Assembly: GCA_023396415.1 (NCBI GenBank) | Contig: JAEWWJ010000006.1 | Span: 1 to 42,032 of the forward strand | Origin: Bacteroidota bacterium | GTDB taxonomy: Bacteria; Bacteroidota; Bacteroidia; Bacteroidales; F082 | Direction of reading: 5' to 3' | Length of the DNA: 42,032 bases | Shown here: one piece after another, positions 35,427-42,032 of the stretch | Numbering within the stretch: position 1 is the first letter of the stretch | How the letters are laid out: each line of letters starts with the position of its first letter | Made by a program: the position numbers and the translations under genes | Notes under the pieces: generated by a model | The model's input: the letters and a program-made list of their open reading frames with translations, nothing else | Told to the model about the DNA's origin: nothing | Database searches by the model: none

Positions 35427-36890
35427 TTATTTTGCAGGGATATTTTTGAGAATGTCCAAAGTGAGGTCCCAAAATTTCTGCACTGTTGCGATGTCAATTC
35501 TTTCATCCGGACTGTGGGCTCCTTTGATGGTTGGACCGTAAGAAATCATGTCCATCTGGGGATATTTATCGCCAATAAGACCACACTCAAGTCCGGCATG
35601 GATAGCCTTCACCTGAGGGGTTTCGCTGAACAACTTCTCGTAAGCAGCCACGGTAATTTCTCTAATTTTTGATTCAGGATTGGGAGCCCAACCCGGATAA
35701 CCATTGCTTTGCTCAATGCTTGCTCCCACCAGTTGAAAACAGGCTTTCACCATATTGGCGATGTCTTCTTTTGCCGATTCCACTGAACTACGTTGACTTG
35801 TTGTAATACGGAAATGGTCTTCTTTGGTTCGCACGGCAGCAAGATTGGTAGAGGTTTCCACAAAACCGGGGATGCTTTGCGAATAGGCAATCACCCCGTG
35901 CGGACAAGCATACAAGCTTCTCAACAGTAGTTTCCCGCTTTCTTTGCTTATCACCTTGGCTGGAAGAAGGGGATCGGCCTCGCAAACAATTTGAAGTTGA
36001 GGCTCGGTGATGGCATATTCTGCACGGATATTTTTGGCTTGAGCAGCCACCAAAATTTCAAATAATTTCTGATGTGCCTGGGCAACACACACCAAAGCTG
36101 TGGCTTCACGGGCAAGGGCATTGCGCAGGTTACCTCCCGAAAAATCAACTAAATACATATCAAGTTCTTCATCGGCGGCAAATAAAATCCGGTTCAAAAG
36201 TTTGTTGGCATTGCCCAAACCTTTATGGATGTCATCACCTGAGTGGCCGCCTTTTAATCCGCTGATTTTAACTGAATAAAAGGCAAAACCTGCCGGGGCA
36301 TCAATTTTTTCATAAGGAACTTCAATCACCGTGTCTTTTCCCCCGGCGCATCCTATAAAGAGTTCACCTTCATCTTCCGAATCGAGGTTTAGCAGTATGC
36401 TTCCTTTCAAAGCTTTGGTGCTCAGACCAAAAGCTCCTGTAAGTCCTGTTTCCTCATCCACGGTAAACAAGCACTCAAGAGGCCCGTGTGGGATGTCAGT
36501 AGCCACCAGCAACGCCAGCTGTGCGGCAACGCCAATGCCATCGTCGGCACCTAAGGTGGTTCCATTTGCTTTTACCCAACCGTCAACAATTGTTGTTTCG
36601 ATCGGGTCATTATCAAAATCATGCTGTTTATCACTATTTTTTTCGCAAACCATATCAATATGGCTTTGCAAAACGGTCGTTTTTAGGTGCTCGTAGCCGG
36701 GCATGGCATCTTTATAAATAAAAACATTCCCAACTTCATCCTGACAATGTCTGAGCTGGTGCTGTTTAGCAAAATCAATGAGGTACTGGATGATTTTTTC
36801 TTCCTTCTTCGAAGGCCGGGGAATCAAGGTAATTTCTCTAAAATATTTCCAAACGGAGGCCGGTTCAAGGCTTAATAAGTTTTCGTTCAT
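35427..36890 (-). CDS. pepD: Aminoacyl-histidine (Xaa-His) dipeptidase, M20 family
   Basis: This 487-residue metallopeptidase cleaves Xaa-His dipeptides such as carnosine. Metal and catalytic residues are visible: His77 and Asp79 in 'VLQSHIDMVCEK', Asp116 in 'LGADDGIGVA', Glu146/Glu147 in 'VDEETGLTGAFGL', Asp in 'NLDSEDEGELFIGCAGG' and the late His in 'IKGAHSPDERIDI'. The insert between halves is the lid/dimer domain. Length and motifs match the PepD family common in Bacteroidetes. A -7 element lies 23 nt upstream. It is cytoplasmic, with no signal peptide. Confidence 0.95.
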   Translation of the reverse strand: MNENLLSLEPASVWKYFREITLIPRPSKKEEKIIQYLIDFAKQHQLRHCQDEVGNVFIYKDAMPGYEHLKTTVLQSHIDMVCEKNSDKQHDFDNDPIETTIVDGWVKANGTTLGADDGIGVAAQLALLVATDIPHGPLECLFTVDEETGLTGAFGLSTKALKGSILLNLDSEDEGELFIGCAGGKDTVIEVPYEKIDAPAGFAFYSVKISGLKGGHSGDDIHKGLGNANKLLNRILFAADEELDMYLVDFSGGNLRNALAREATALVCVAQAHQKLFEILVAAQAKNIRAEYAITEPQLQIVCEADPLLPAKVISKESGKLLLRSLYACPHGVIAYSQSIPGFVETSTNLAAVRTKEDHFRITTSQRSSVESAKEDIANMVKACFQLVGASIEQSNGYPGWAPNPESKIREITVAAYEKLFSETPQVKAIHAGLECGLIGDKYPQMDMISYGPTIKGAHSPDERIDIATVQKFWDLTLDILKNIPAK

Positions 36891-36912
36891 CGGTAAAAGC
36901 TTTAATTTTTTA

Positions 36913-36920
36913 CAAATATA
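36913..36920 (-). promoter_or_regulatory. -7 promoter element of pepD (TATATTTG)
   Basis: TATATTTG on the - strand matches TAnnTTTG and is 23 nt before the pepD ATG. No TTG at -33 is visible. Confidence 0.45.
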
Positions 36921-37026
36921 CGCTTTAGATAGAAAAATGGCTGGATAAATCAGAAAAAGCTACAGCATTCACTGTAATCAATATGTAAGAAGAAGAATAG
37001 AGGTGAAATTGAAAAAAGAGATGTCG

Positions 37027-37437
37027 TTAAAAAAATTTGCTCATAATTTTCAACAGCTCATGCTTGCGAAAGGGTTTTGCAATAAAGTCGTCGCAACCGG
37101 CTTTCATGCACCTATCGCGGTCGGCTTGCATGGCAAAGGCTGTTTGGGCAATGATAGGTATATCGCTTCGCATTCTTTTGATAAGAGCTGTGGCTTCCAA
37201 TCCTCCCATTTTTGGAAGTCGGATGTCCATGATAATCATGTCAACAGGAATATTATTTTTAATGATGTTAACGGCATCAAGGCCATTGTCAACATGGATA
37301 ATATGCACCCCCGATTTGTTGAAATAGGCATACAACAACTGATAATTGGAAATAACATCTTCAACGATCATCAACACTTTTCCATTCAGATCAACAGATG
37401 TATCAACAGGTATTGCGAGCGTATCCTCTAAAGACAT
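37027..37437 (-). CDS. Stand-alone response regulator receiver protein
   Basis: This 136-residue protein is almost wholly one receiver domain. An N-terminal tail of about 18 residues leads into 'VLMIVEDVISNYQLL' (acidic pocket, Glu26/Asp27). The phosphoacceptor is Asp71 in 'IIMDIRLPKMGG', with switch Thr99 and Lys121 in 'FIAKPF'. There is no output domain. It resembles the C-terminal receivers of the hybrid kinases at 18261 and 23583 more than a transcriptional regulator. No kinase is adjacent (pepD follows, rpe precedes). It is a possible partner for the receiver-less kinases at 12584-14368 and 22152-23564, an inference only. Confidence 0.92.
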   Translation of the reverse strand: MSLEDTLAIPVDTSVDLNGKVLMIVEDVISNYQLLYAYFNKSGVHIIHVDNGLDAVNIIKNNIPVDMIIMDIRLPKMGGLEATALIKRMRSDIPIIAQTAFAMQADRDRCMKAGCDDFIAKPFRKHELLKIMSKFF

Positions 37438-37480
37438 ATCAGGGCAATAATTTAAGTCTATCTATGTATGAATAACTACG

Positions 37481-37488
37481 CAAAAATA
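37481..37488 (-). promoter_or_regulatory. -7 promoter element of the receiver gene (TATTTTTG)
   Basis: TATTTTTG on the - strand lies 43 nt before the receiver ATG, just past the rpe stop. There is no clear TTG at -33. Confidence 0.4.
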
Positions 37489-37494
37489 GGATTT

Positions 37495-38157
37495 TTACTT
37501 TACTGCAGAGGTGTTTTTCAACTTTTTAATTTCTTCAATGGGGTTTTCTGCTTTGAAAACAGCATTACCGGCCACTAAAACATCGGCACCAGCTTGCACC
37601 AATTGTGATGCATTGTGTTGATTTACACCACCATCCACTTCGATCAGAACCGAGAGGTTTTTTTTAAGAATCATTTCTTTAAGCCGACTGATTTTCTGTA
37701 ATGTTTGTGGAATGAAAAACTGTCCGCCAAAACCGGGATTTACTGACATCAACAGAACAAAATCGGTTTCCGTCAGGATATCCTCCAACAAAGCTACCGG
37801 ACTATGCGGGTTAAGCACTACTCCGGCTTTCATTCCGACGTTTTTAATTTGTTGCAAACAGCGGTGCAAATGGGTGCAAGCCTCATAATGCACAGAAAGC
37901 ATCGAAGCGCCGGCTTCCTTAAAAGCAGTGATGTAGCGCTCAGGTTGAACAATCATCAGGTGCACATCCAATGGTTTAACCGACTGACGACTGATGGCTT
38001 CTATCACCGGCAATCCAAACGAGAGGTTGGGAACAAACATGCCATCCATGATGTCGCAATGCACCCAATCGGCCTCGCTATTGTTCAGCATCGTAATGGC
38101 GTCGCCAAGTTTTAAAAAGTCGGCTGACAATACCGAGGGTGCAATCAATGGTTTCAT
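37495..38157 (-). CDS. rpe: Ribulose-phosphate 3-epimerase
   Basis: This 220-residue TIM-barrel enzyme interconverts D-ribulose 5-phosphate and D-xylulose 5-phosphate in the pentose phosphate pathway. The metal and catalytic residues are visible: Ser near 'APSVLSADF', His33 and Asp35 in 'WVHCDIMDGMFVPN', His66 in 'DVHLMI' and Asp175 in 'IEVDGGVN'. The phosphate-binding loop 'MSVNPGFGGQ' is present. The length is normal. A possible -7 element TACTTTTG (38197-38190 on the - strand) lies 32 nt before the ATG. Confidence 0.97.
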   Translation of the reverse strand: MKPLIAPSVLSADFLKLGDAITMLNNSEADWVHCDIMDGMFVPNLSFGLPVIEAISRQSVKPLDVHLMIVQPERYITAFKEAGASMLSVHYEACTHLHRCLQQIKNVGMKAGVVLNPHSPVALLEDILTETDFVLLMSVNPGFGGQFFIPQTLQKISRLKEMILKKNLSVLIEVDGGVNQHNASQLVQAGADVLVAGNAVFKAENPIEEIKKLKNTSAVK

Positions 38158-38246
38158 AGCAGAAAAATCAGTCTAAATTGTTTGAAGCACAAAAGTACGA
38201 AAATTGCTTTCATCTGACCTACACCCGGGTTGTTATACGGATAGAC

Positions 38247-38274
38247 AAAAAAAGCCATCCTTTTCGGGATGGCT
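38247..38274 (-). terminator. Rho-independent terminator of rpoD
   Basis: AGCCATCC (38253-38260) pairs perfectly with GGATGGCT (38267-38274). On the - strand the stem is followed by TTTTTTTG, a classical terminator after the sigma factor gene. It lies 22 nt past the stop. Confidence 0.85.
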
Positions 38275-38295
38275 CTATGTGTTATGTTGCTGCTG

Positions 38296-39159
38296 CTATC
38301 CTAAATAGCTTTTCAGAATTTTACTTCTGCTGGTATGTTTCAGCCTGCGGATTGCTTTTTCTTTAATTTGTCGTACCCTTTCGCGGGTGAGATCAAATTT
38401 TTCACCAATCTCTTCCAAGGTCATGGGGTGGCTTCCATTCAAGCCAAAATACAGCTTGATGACATCCGATTCGCGAGGGGTGAGGGTTGAAATGGCACGG
38501 TCAATTTCCTTACGGAGCGATTCGTAAAGCAATTCAGTTTCAGGAGTGATGGCTTCTTCACTTCGAAGCACATCATACATGGTGTTGTCTTCGTCTTGGA
38601 TAAGGGGAGCATCCATTGAAACATGCCTTCCGGCATTTTTCATTGATTCTTTAACCTCATTTTCAGTCACTTCCAGAATATCGGCAATCTCTTCGGCGTT
38701 GGGTTCGCGTTCAAACTCCTGTTCCAACTTCGCATAAGCTTTGTTGATTTTGTTGATGGAACCAATCTTGTTGAGCGGCAAGCGAACAATACGCGATTGT
38801 TCGGCCAGTGCCTGCAAAATAGATTGGCGAATCCACCAAACTGCATAGGAGATAAATTTAAACCCACGCGTTTCGTCAAAACGTTGCGCGGCTTTGATCA
38901 GTCCGAGGTTGCCTTCGTTGATAAGATCGGGGAGACTCAGACCTTGGTTTTGATACTGCTTCGACACAGACACCACAAAGCGCAAGTTGGCTTTTGTGAG
39001 TTTTTCCAGAGCGGCGCGGTCGCCTTGCTTGATGCGCTGCGCCAGTTCAACTTCCTCCTCGGCAGTGATAAGTTCCACTTTTCCTATTTCCTGAAGGTAC
39101 TTGTCTAACGAAGCGGTCTCCCTGTTGGTAACCTGTTTGGTAATTTTTAGTTGCCTCAT
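38296..39159 (-). CDS. rpoD: Primary RNA polymerase sigma factor (RpoD/SigA, short Bacteroidetes form)
   Basis: This 287-residue sigma-70 factor lacks region 1.1 and the large non-conserved insert, as is normal in Bacteroidetes. Region 1.2 is 'SLDKYLQEIGKVELITAEEE', and region 2 contains 'LSLPDLINEGNLGLIKAAQR' followed by 'GFKFISYAVWWIRQSI'. Region 3 begins 'RIVRLPLNKI', and region 4 has the recognition helix 'LTRERVRQIKEKAIRRLK'. It directs RNA polymerase to TAnnTTTG promoters of the kind seen across this window. It begins 50 nt after the pnp stop, so it may be partly co-transcribed with pnp. Confidence 0.97.
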   Translation of the reverse strand: MRQLKITKQVTNRETASLDKYLQEIGKVELITAEEEVELAQRIKQGDRAALEKLTKANLRFVVSVSKQYQNQGLSLPDLINEGNLGLIKAAQRFDETRGFKFISYAVWWIRQSILQALAEQSRIVRLPLNKIGSINKINKAYAKLEQEFEREPNAEEIADILEVTENEVKESMKNAGRHVSMDAPLIQDEDNTMYDVLRSEEAITPETELLYESLRKEIDRAISTLTPRESDVIKLYFGLNGSHPMTLEEIGEKFDLTRERVRQIKEKAIRRLKHTSRSKILKSYLG

Positions 39160-39209
39160 GAATCCTGATTAATGCTTTATTTGGCTGTTTTTACGCAAAA
39201 AAGATAGTT

Positions 39210-41393
39210 TTAGTTACGATCGCGGCGAGGTGGTCGGCTATCCGATTGTCTTTCTTCCTGATAACCTTCGGGTTTAGGAATTAAAACCTTACGCGACAGT
39301 TTAATTTTATTTGTTTTCGCGTCAACACCAATAAGCTTCACTTTGATCTTGTCGCCAACTTTAAGCACGCCTTCAACGGTTTCAAGACGACGCCATTCGA
39401 TTTCCGAGATATGGAGCAAGCCGTCCTTACCGGGCATGATTTCAACAAAAGCACCAAACGGCATTAAGCTCTTTACCGTTCCGAGATAGACTTCGCCTAC
39501 TTCAGGAATGGCTACAATGGCGCGGATTCTGGCTTTGGCCAACTCAATAGAATCTTTGTTGGCCGAAACGATGTCAATCACACCAAAGTTGCCTTTTTCT
39601 TCAATCACGATGGTGGTATTGGTTTCGCGCTGCATCTCTTGGATAATTTTTCCACCGGGTCCGATGATGGCACCAATAAATTCTTTATCAATGATCATCT
39701 TTTCGATGCGAGGCACAAAGTCTTTGTAATCTTCACGTGGTTCGGTGATGGTTTTGGCCATTTCGCCAAGGATGTGTAAACGACCTTGACGTGCTTGTTC
39801 GAGTGCCATTTCGAGCACCTCGAAAGTGAGTCCGTCAACTTTAATATCCATCTGGCAAGCGGTGATCCCGTCTTGGGTTCCGGTCACTTTAAAATCCATA
39901 TCGCCGAGATGATCTTCATCACCTAATATATCAGAGAGGACAGCAAATTTCCCATTGTTTTCGCCGGAAATTAATCCCATGGCGATGCCTGCAACTGGCT
40001 TTTTCAACTTCACGCCGGCATCGAGCAAAGCAAGAGTGCCACCGCAAACTGAAGCCATCGAAGATGATCCGTTAGATTCAAGAATGTCAGAAACAATGCG
40101 GATGGTATAAGGGTTTTCTTCGCCCACGGGAATCATTGGTCTCAAAGCGCGCTCGGCTAAGTTTCCATGACCTACTTCTCTACGACCAACACCACGGTTC
40201 GGGCGTGCTTCGCCGGTTGAGAAGCTGGGGAAGTTATAGTGCAGATAAAAGTTAGAGGTTCCTTCTACAACGGCACCATCAATGGTTTGTTCGTCCATTT
40301 TGCTGCCAAGGGTAACTGTAACCAGTGATTGTGTTTCACCGCGGGTGAAGATGGCAGAACCATGAACGGAAGGCAAATAATCCACTTCGCACCAGATGGG
40401 ACGAATTTCATTTAACTTCCTACCGTCTAAGCGAATACGCTCGTTGAGGATGGCATCGCGGACTGCTTTTTTCTCCACGTCGTGGAAATATTTTTTCACG
40501 AGCGACAATTTCTCATCGCGTTGCTCTTCGGGCAATGTTTCCAAAAACTGATCACGAACGGCCTTAAAGCCATTTGCGCGTTCATGTTTGTTGGGATTGC
40601 CTGTGATTGCGAGTGAATAGCAAGGCTGATAGGCAAATTGGTTGATAGCCTCCCGCAGCTCGTCATCATTTTTTTCGTGACAATATTCACGTTTTGGGTT
40701 GGCATTTTCCACTTTTGCCGCGAGGTCGAGCTGGGCTTGACATTGCACTTTAATGGCTTTATGGGCAATTTTAAGCGCTTCGAGCATGACTGCCTCCGAC
40801 ACTTCCTTCGATTCGCCTTCAACCATCATAATGTTGTCAATGGTAGCGGCAACCATCAAGTCGAGATCGGCTTCGGCCAAAGCATCAAAAGCAGGGTTCA
40901 CGATAAACTCGCCATTGATGCGCGCCACGCGCACTTCGCTGATGGGACCGTTGAACGGAATGTCGGAAACGGCTAAGGCGGCTGAAGCGGCCAAAGCAGC
41001 AAAGGCATCAGGCGGAACATTGCTTTCGCCCGAAATAAGATTGATGACAACTTGCGTTTCAGCGTGATAATCATCAGGAAATAGCGGACGTAGCGCCCTA
41101 TCAATCAATCGAGAGATTAGTACTTCATAGTCAGAAGGTCTTCCCTCACGCTTGAAAAAGCCGCCGGGAAATTTGCCGGTAGCGGCATATTTTTCTTTGT
41201 AGTCAACGGAAAGCGGCATGAAGTCCACATCTTCTTTGGCTTCTTGGGCCGAAACCACAGTAGCTAAAAGCATGGTGTTTCCCACGCTTACTACTACGGC
41301 TCCATTGGCTTGCTTGGCCAGCCTGCCCGTTTCAATCGTAACCACCCGTCCGTCGGGCAGCTCAAATGATTGTGTTATTCCTTTTGGAGTCAT
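39210..41393 (-). CDS. pnp: Polynucleotide phosphorylase (polyribonucleotide nucleotidyltransferase)
   Basis: The start is set at 41393 (727 residues, 'MTPKGITQSFELPDGR'); the upstream extension to 41444 would run into the terminator hairpin and is not expected. Two RNase PH domains are separated by an alpha-helical domain: the first near 20-230 ('DYKEKYAATGKFPGGFFKRE') and the second near 315-550 ('RPNRGVGRREVGHGNLAERA'). A KH domain ('IGAIIGPGGKIIQEMQRET') and an S1 domain ('YLGTVKSLMPFGAFVEIMPG') follow. It degrades RNA 3' to 5' using phosphate. It lies downstream of rpsO, the common bacterial order. Confidence 0.97.
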   Translation of the reverse strand: MTPKGITQSFELPDGRVVTIETGRLAKQANGAVVVSVGNTMLLATVVSAQEAKEDVDFMPLSVDYKEKYAATGKFPGGFFKREGRPSDYEVLISRLIDRALRPLFPDDYHAETQVVINLISGESNVPPDAFAALAASAALAVSDIPFNGPISEVRVARINGEFIVNPAFDALAEADLDLMVAATIDNIMMVEGESKEVSEAVMLEALKIAHKAIKVQCQAQLDLAAKVENANPKREYCHEKNDDELREAINQFAYQPCYSLAITGNPNKHERANGFKAVRDQFLETLPEEQRDEKLSLVKKYFHDVEKKAVRDAILNERIRLDGRKLNEIRPIWCEVDYLPSVHGSAIFTRGETQSLVTVTLGSKMDEQTIDGAVVEGTSNFYLHYNFPSFSTGEARPNRGVGRREVGHGNLAERALRPMIPVGEENPYTIRIVSDILESNGSSSMASVCGGTLALLDAGVKLKKPVAGIAMGLISGENNGKFAVLSDILGDEDHLGDMDFKVTGTQDGITACQMDIKVDGLTFEVLEMALEQARQGRLHILGEMAKTITEPREDYKDFVPRIEKMIIDKEFIGAIIGPGGKIIQEMQRETNTTIVIEEKGNFGVIDIVSANKDSIELAKARIRAIVAIPEVGEVYLGTVKSLMPFGAFVEIMPGKDGLLHISEIEWRRLETVEGVLKVGDKIKVKLIGVDAKTNKIKLSRKVLIPKPEGYQEERQSDSRPPRRDRN

Positions 41394-41432
41394 AAAATTT
41401 TTGTTGAATGTAAATGTCACCTCAGAAAATGC

Positions 41433-41462
41433 AAAAAAAGGCAATCGTAGTAAATTGCCTTT
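41433..41462 (-). terminator. Rho-independent terminator/attenuator between rpsO and pnp
   Basis: AAAGGCAAT (41437-41445) pairs perfectly with ATTGCCTTT (41454-41462). On the - strand it is followed by a T run of seven. It lies between rpsO and pnp, so pnp is expressed by read-through or from its own promoter. A hairpin at this place is also known in E. coli, where PNPase autoregulates through its leader. Confidence 0.8.
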
Positions 41463-41488
41463 CTATGCCTCCCGAGGAAGTCGTATTT

Positions 41489-41758
41489 TTATTTACGAAG
41501 ACCTAACTTCTTAATGATTTCGCGATATCTCTCGATGTCTTTTGCTTTCAAATAATCGAGTAATTTTCTTCTCTTACCTACCAAACGAACCAATGAGCGC
41601 ATGGTGGCCATGTCTTTTTTGTTTTTTTTGAGGTGTTCGGTTAAGTGCTTGATTCTAAATGTGAACAAAGCAATTTGTCCCTCGGCAGAGCCGGTGTTGG
41701 TGGCTGACTGACCGTGTTCCGCGAAAATTTCCGACTTCTTTACTGTGTCTAGATACAT
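41489..41758 (-). CDS. rpsO: 30S ribosomal protein S15
   Basis: This 89-residue protein has the full S15 length. Family features are 'GSAEGQIALFTFRIKHLTEHL', 'HLKKNKKDMATMRSLVRLVG', 'KRRKLLDYL' and 'RYREIIKKLGLR'. It binds the central domain of 16S rRNA early in 30S assembly. It has a good promoter and its own terminator before pnp. Confidence 0.98.
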   Translation of the reverse strand: MYLDTVKKSEIFAEHGQSATNTGSAEGQIALFTFRIKHLTEHLKKNKKDMATMRSLVRLVGKRRKLLDYLKAKDIERYREIIKKLGLRK

Positions 41759-41786
41759 ATTAATTTCGTTTCAAATTTTGAGCCTG

Positions 41787-41817
41787 CAAAAATAGATAAT
41801 TAACTCAATCTGTGCAA
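41787..41817 (-). promoter_or_regulatory. Promoter of rpsO
   Basis: On the - strand, TTG (41817-41815), 20 nt spacer and TATTTTTG (41794-41787) match TTG-N17-23-TAnnTTTG. It starts 4 nt past the upstream gene's stop. The leader to the ATG is about 25-30 nt. Confidence 0.65.
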
Positions 41818-41820
41818 GGT

Positions 41821-42032
41821 TTATTCATCTTTTTTTATTTCGTCTTTTTCCGGCTTGGATTCCTCTATGGTTTCTGTTGGAGTGATATGATCTGAAGTAA
41901 TATCTACTCCGGCAGGCTGTGGTGTTTTTTTTCTGAAATTGTCAATCAAAAGCGGTAGCCAGCCCGAAAGTCTGAACGAAACCTCATAAAATTTTCTGAT
42001 GGCAGGCACTTTATCTATCATAGGTATCACAA
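41821..42032 (-). CDS. Unrecognised protein, 3' part (runs off the window)
   Basis: Only the last 70 or so codons are visible, ending in TAA at 41823-41821. The segment 'IRKFYEVSFRLSGWLPLLID' is amphipathic to hydrophobic and could touch a membrane. It is followed by 'NFRKKTPQPAG' and a highly charged Glu/Lys/Thr-rich tail. An in-frame GTG at 42030 could be a start, but the gene more likely continues past the window edge. I do not recognise the family and assign no function. Confidence 0.5.
   Translation of the reverse strand, partial: VIPMIDKVPAIRKFYEVSFRLSGWLPLLIDNFRKKTPQPAGVDITSDHITPTETIEESKPEKDEIKKDE

Noticed and set aside
1..42032. CRISPR arrays, insertion sequences, integrases, phage genes, rRNA
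   Set aside because: No repeat-spacer pattern, transposase motif, attachment-site-like direct repeat at the tRNA-Gln, or rRNA sequence was seen by reading; a computed search was not possible.

Overview
The window is a 42 kb stretch of a Bacteroidota (Bacteroidetes) chromosome, probably an anaerobe or facultative anaerobe. Several features point this way. Promoters carry the phylum-specific -7 element TAnnTTTG, in the best cases with a TTG 17-21 nt upstream. Starts mostly lack a strong Shine-Dalgarno sequence. The primary sigma factor is the short 287-residue type. Ribosomal protein S1, IF-2 and the PAS-rich hybrid histidine kinases have the form usual in this phylum. HypCDE and a ferredoxin-containing MinD-like ATPase suggest anaerobic redox metabolism. 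The genus cannot be named from the sequence alone.

Layout. (1) 1-2573, + strand: end of a MinD/ParA-type ATPase, a second such ATPase with an inserted 2[4Fe-4S] ferredoxin module, and an FAD/NAD(P) disulfide reductase, tightly packed. (2) 2735-4272, +: a COG2509-type FAD-dependent dehydrogenase, split by a one-base frame change at a T7 run. (3) 4355-10285: housekeeping genes rpsA (-), ychF (+) and clpB (-). (4) 10545-11366, +: purine nucleoside phosphorylase. (5) 11525-12318, -: a PadR-like regulator and a small membrane protein, with a probable operator over the promoter. (6) 12584-27185, -: a 14.6 kb signalling block of five histidine kinase genes in one orientation. Four are intact and the fifth (14557-18264) is a pseudogene with about eight lesions. 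(7) 27458-27528: tRNA-Gln(UUG). (8) 27743-32768, +: rimP-nusA-infB, with a terminator-like hairpin in the leader. (9) 32915-35297, +: hypC-hypD-hypE. (10) 35427-38157, -: Xaa-His dipeptidase, a stand-alone receiver protein and ribulose-phosphate 3-epimerase. (11) 38296-41758, -: rpoD, pnp and rpsO. (12) 41821-42032, -: the end of an unrecognised gene.

How they fit together. Most genes are core information processing: translation, RNA decay, transcription and chaperone functions. The accessory part is the kinase block. It has large extracytoplasmic sensors and two C-terminal receivers but no DNA-binding output protein, so the signal must leave through proteins encoded elsewhere or through stand-alone receivers such as the one at 37027-37437. 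HypCDE builds the Fe(CN)2CO centre of [NiFe]-hydrogenases, but no hydrogenase structural gene, hypA, hypB or hypF is visible here. I did not find a convincing wholly new system. The points most worth a second look are the heavily damaged kinase gene, the slippery-site frame change in the FAD dehydrogenase, the rimP leader hairpin and the PadR operator. No CRISPR array, insertion sequence, integrase or rRNA gene was seen.
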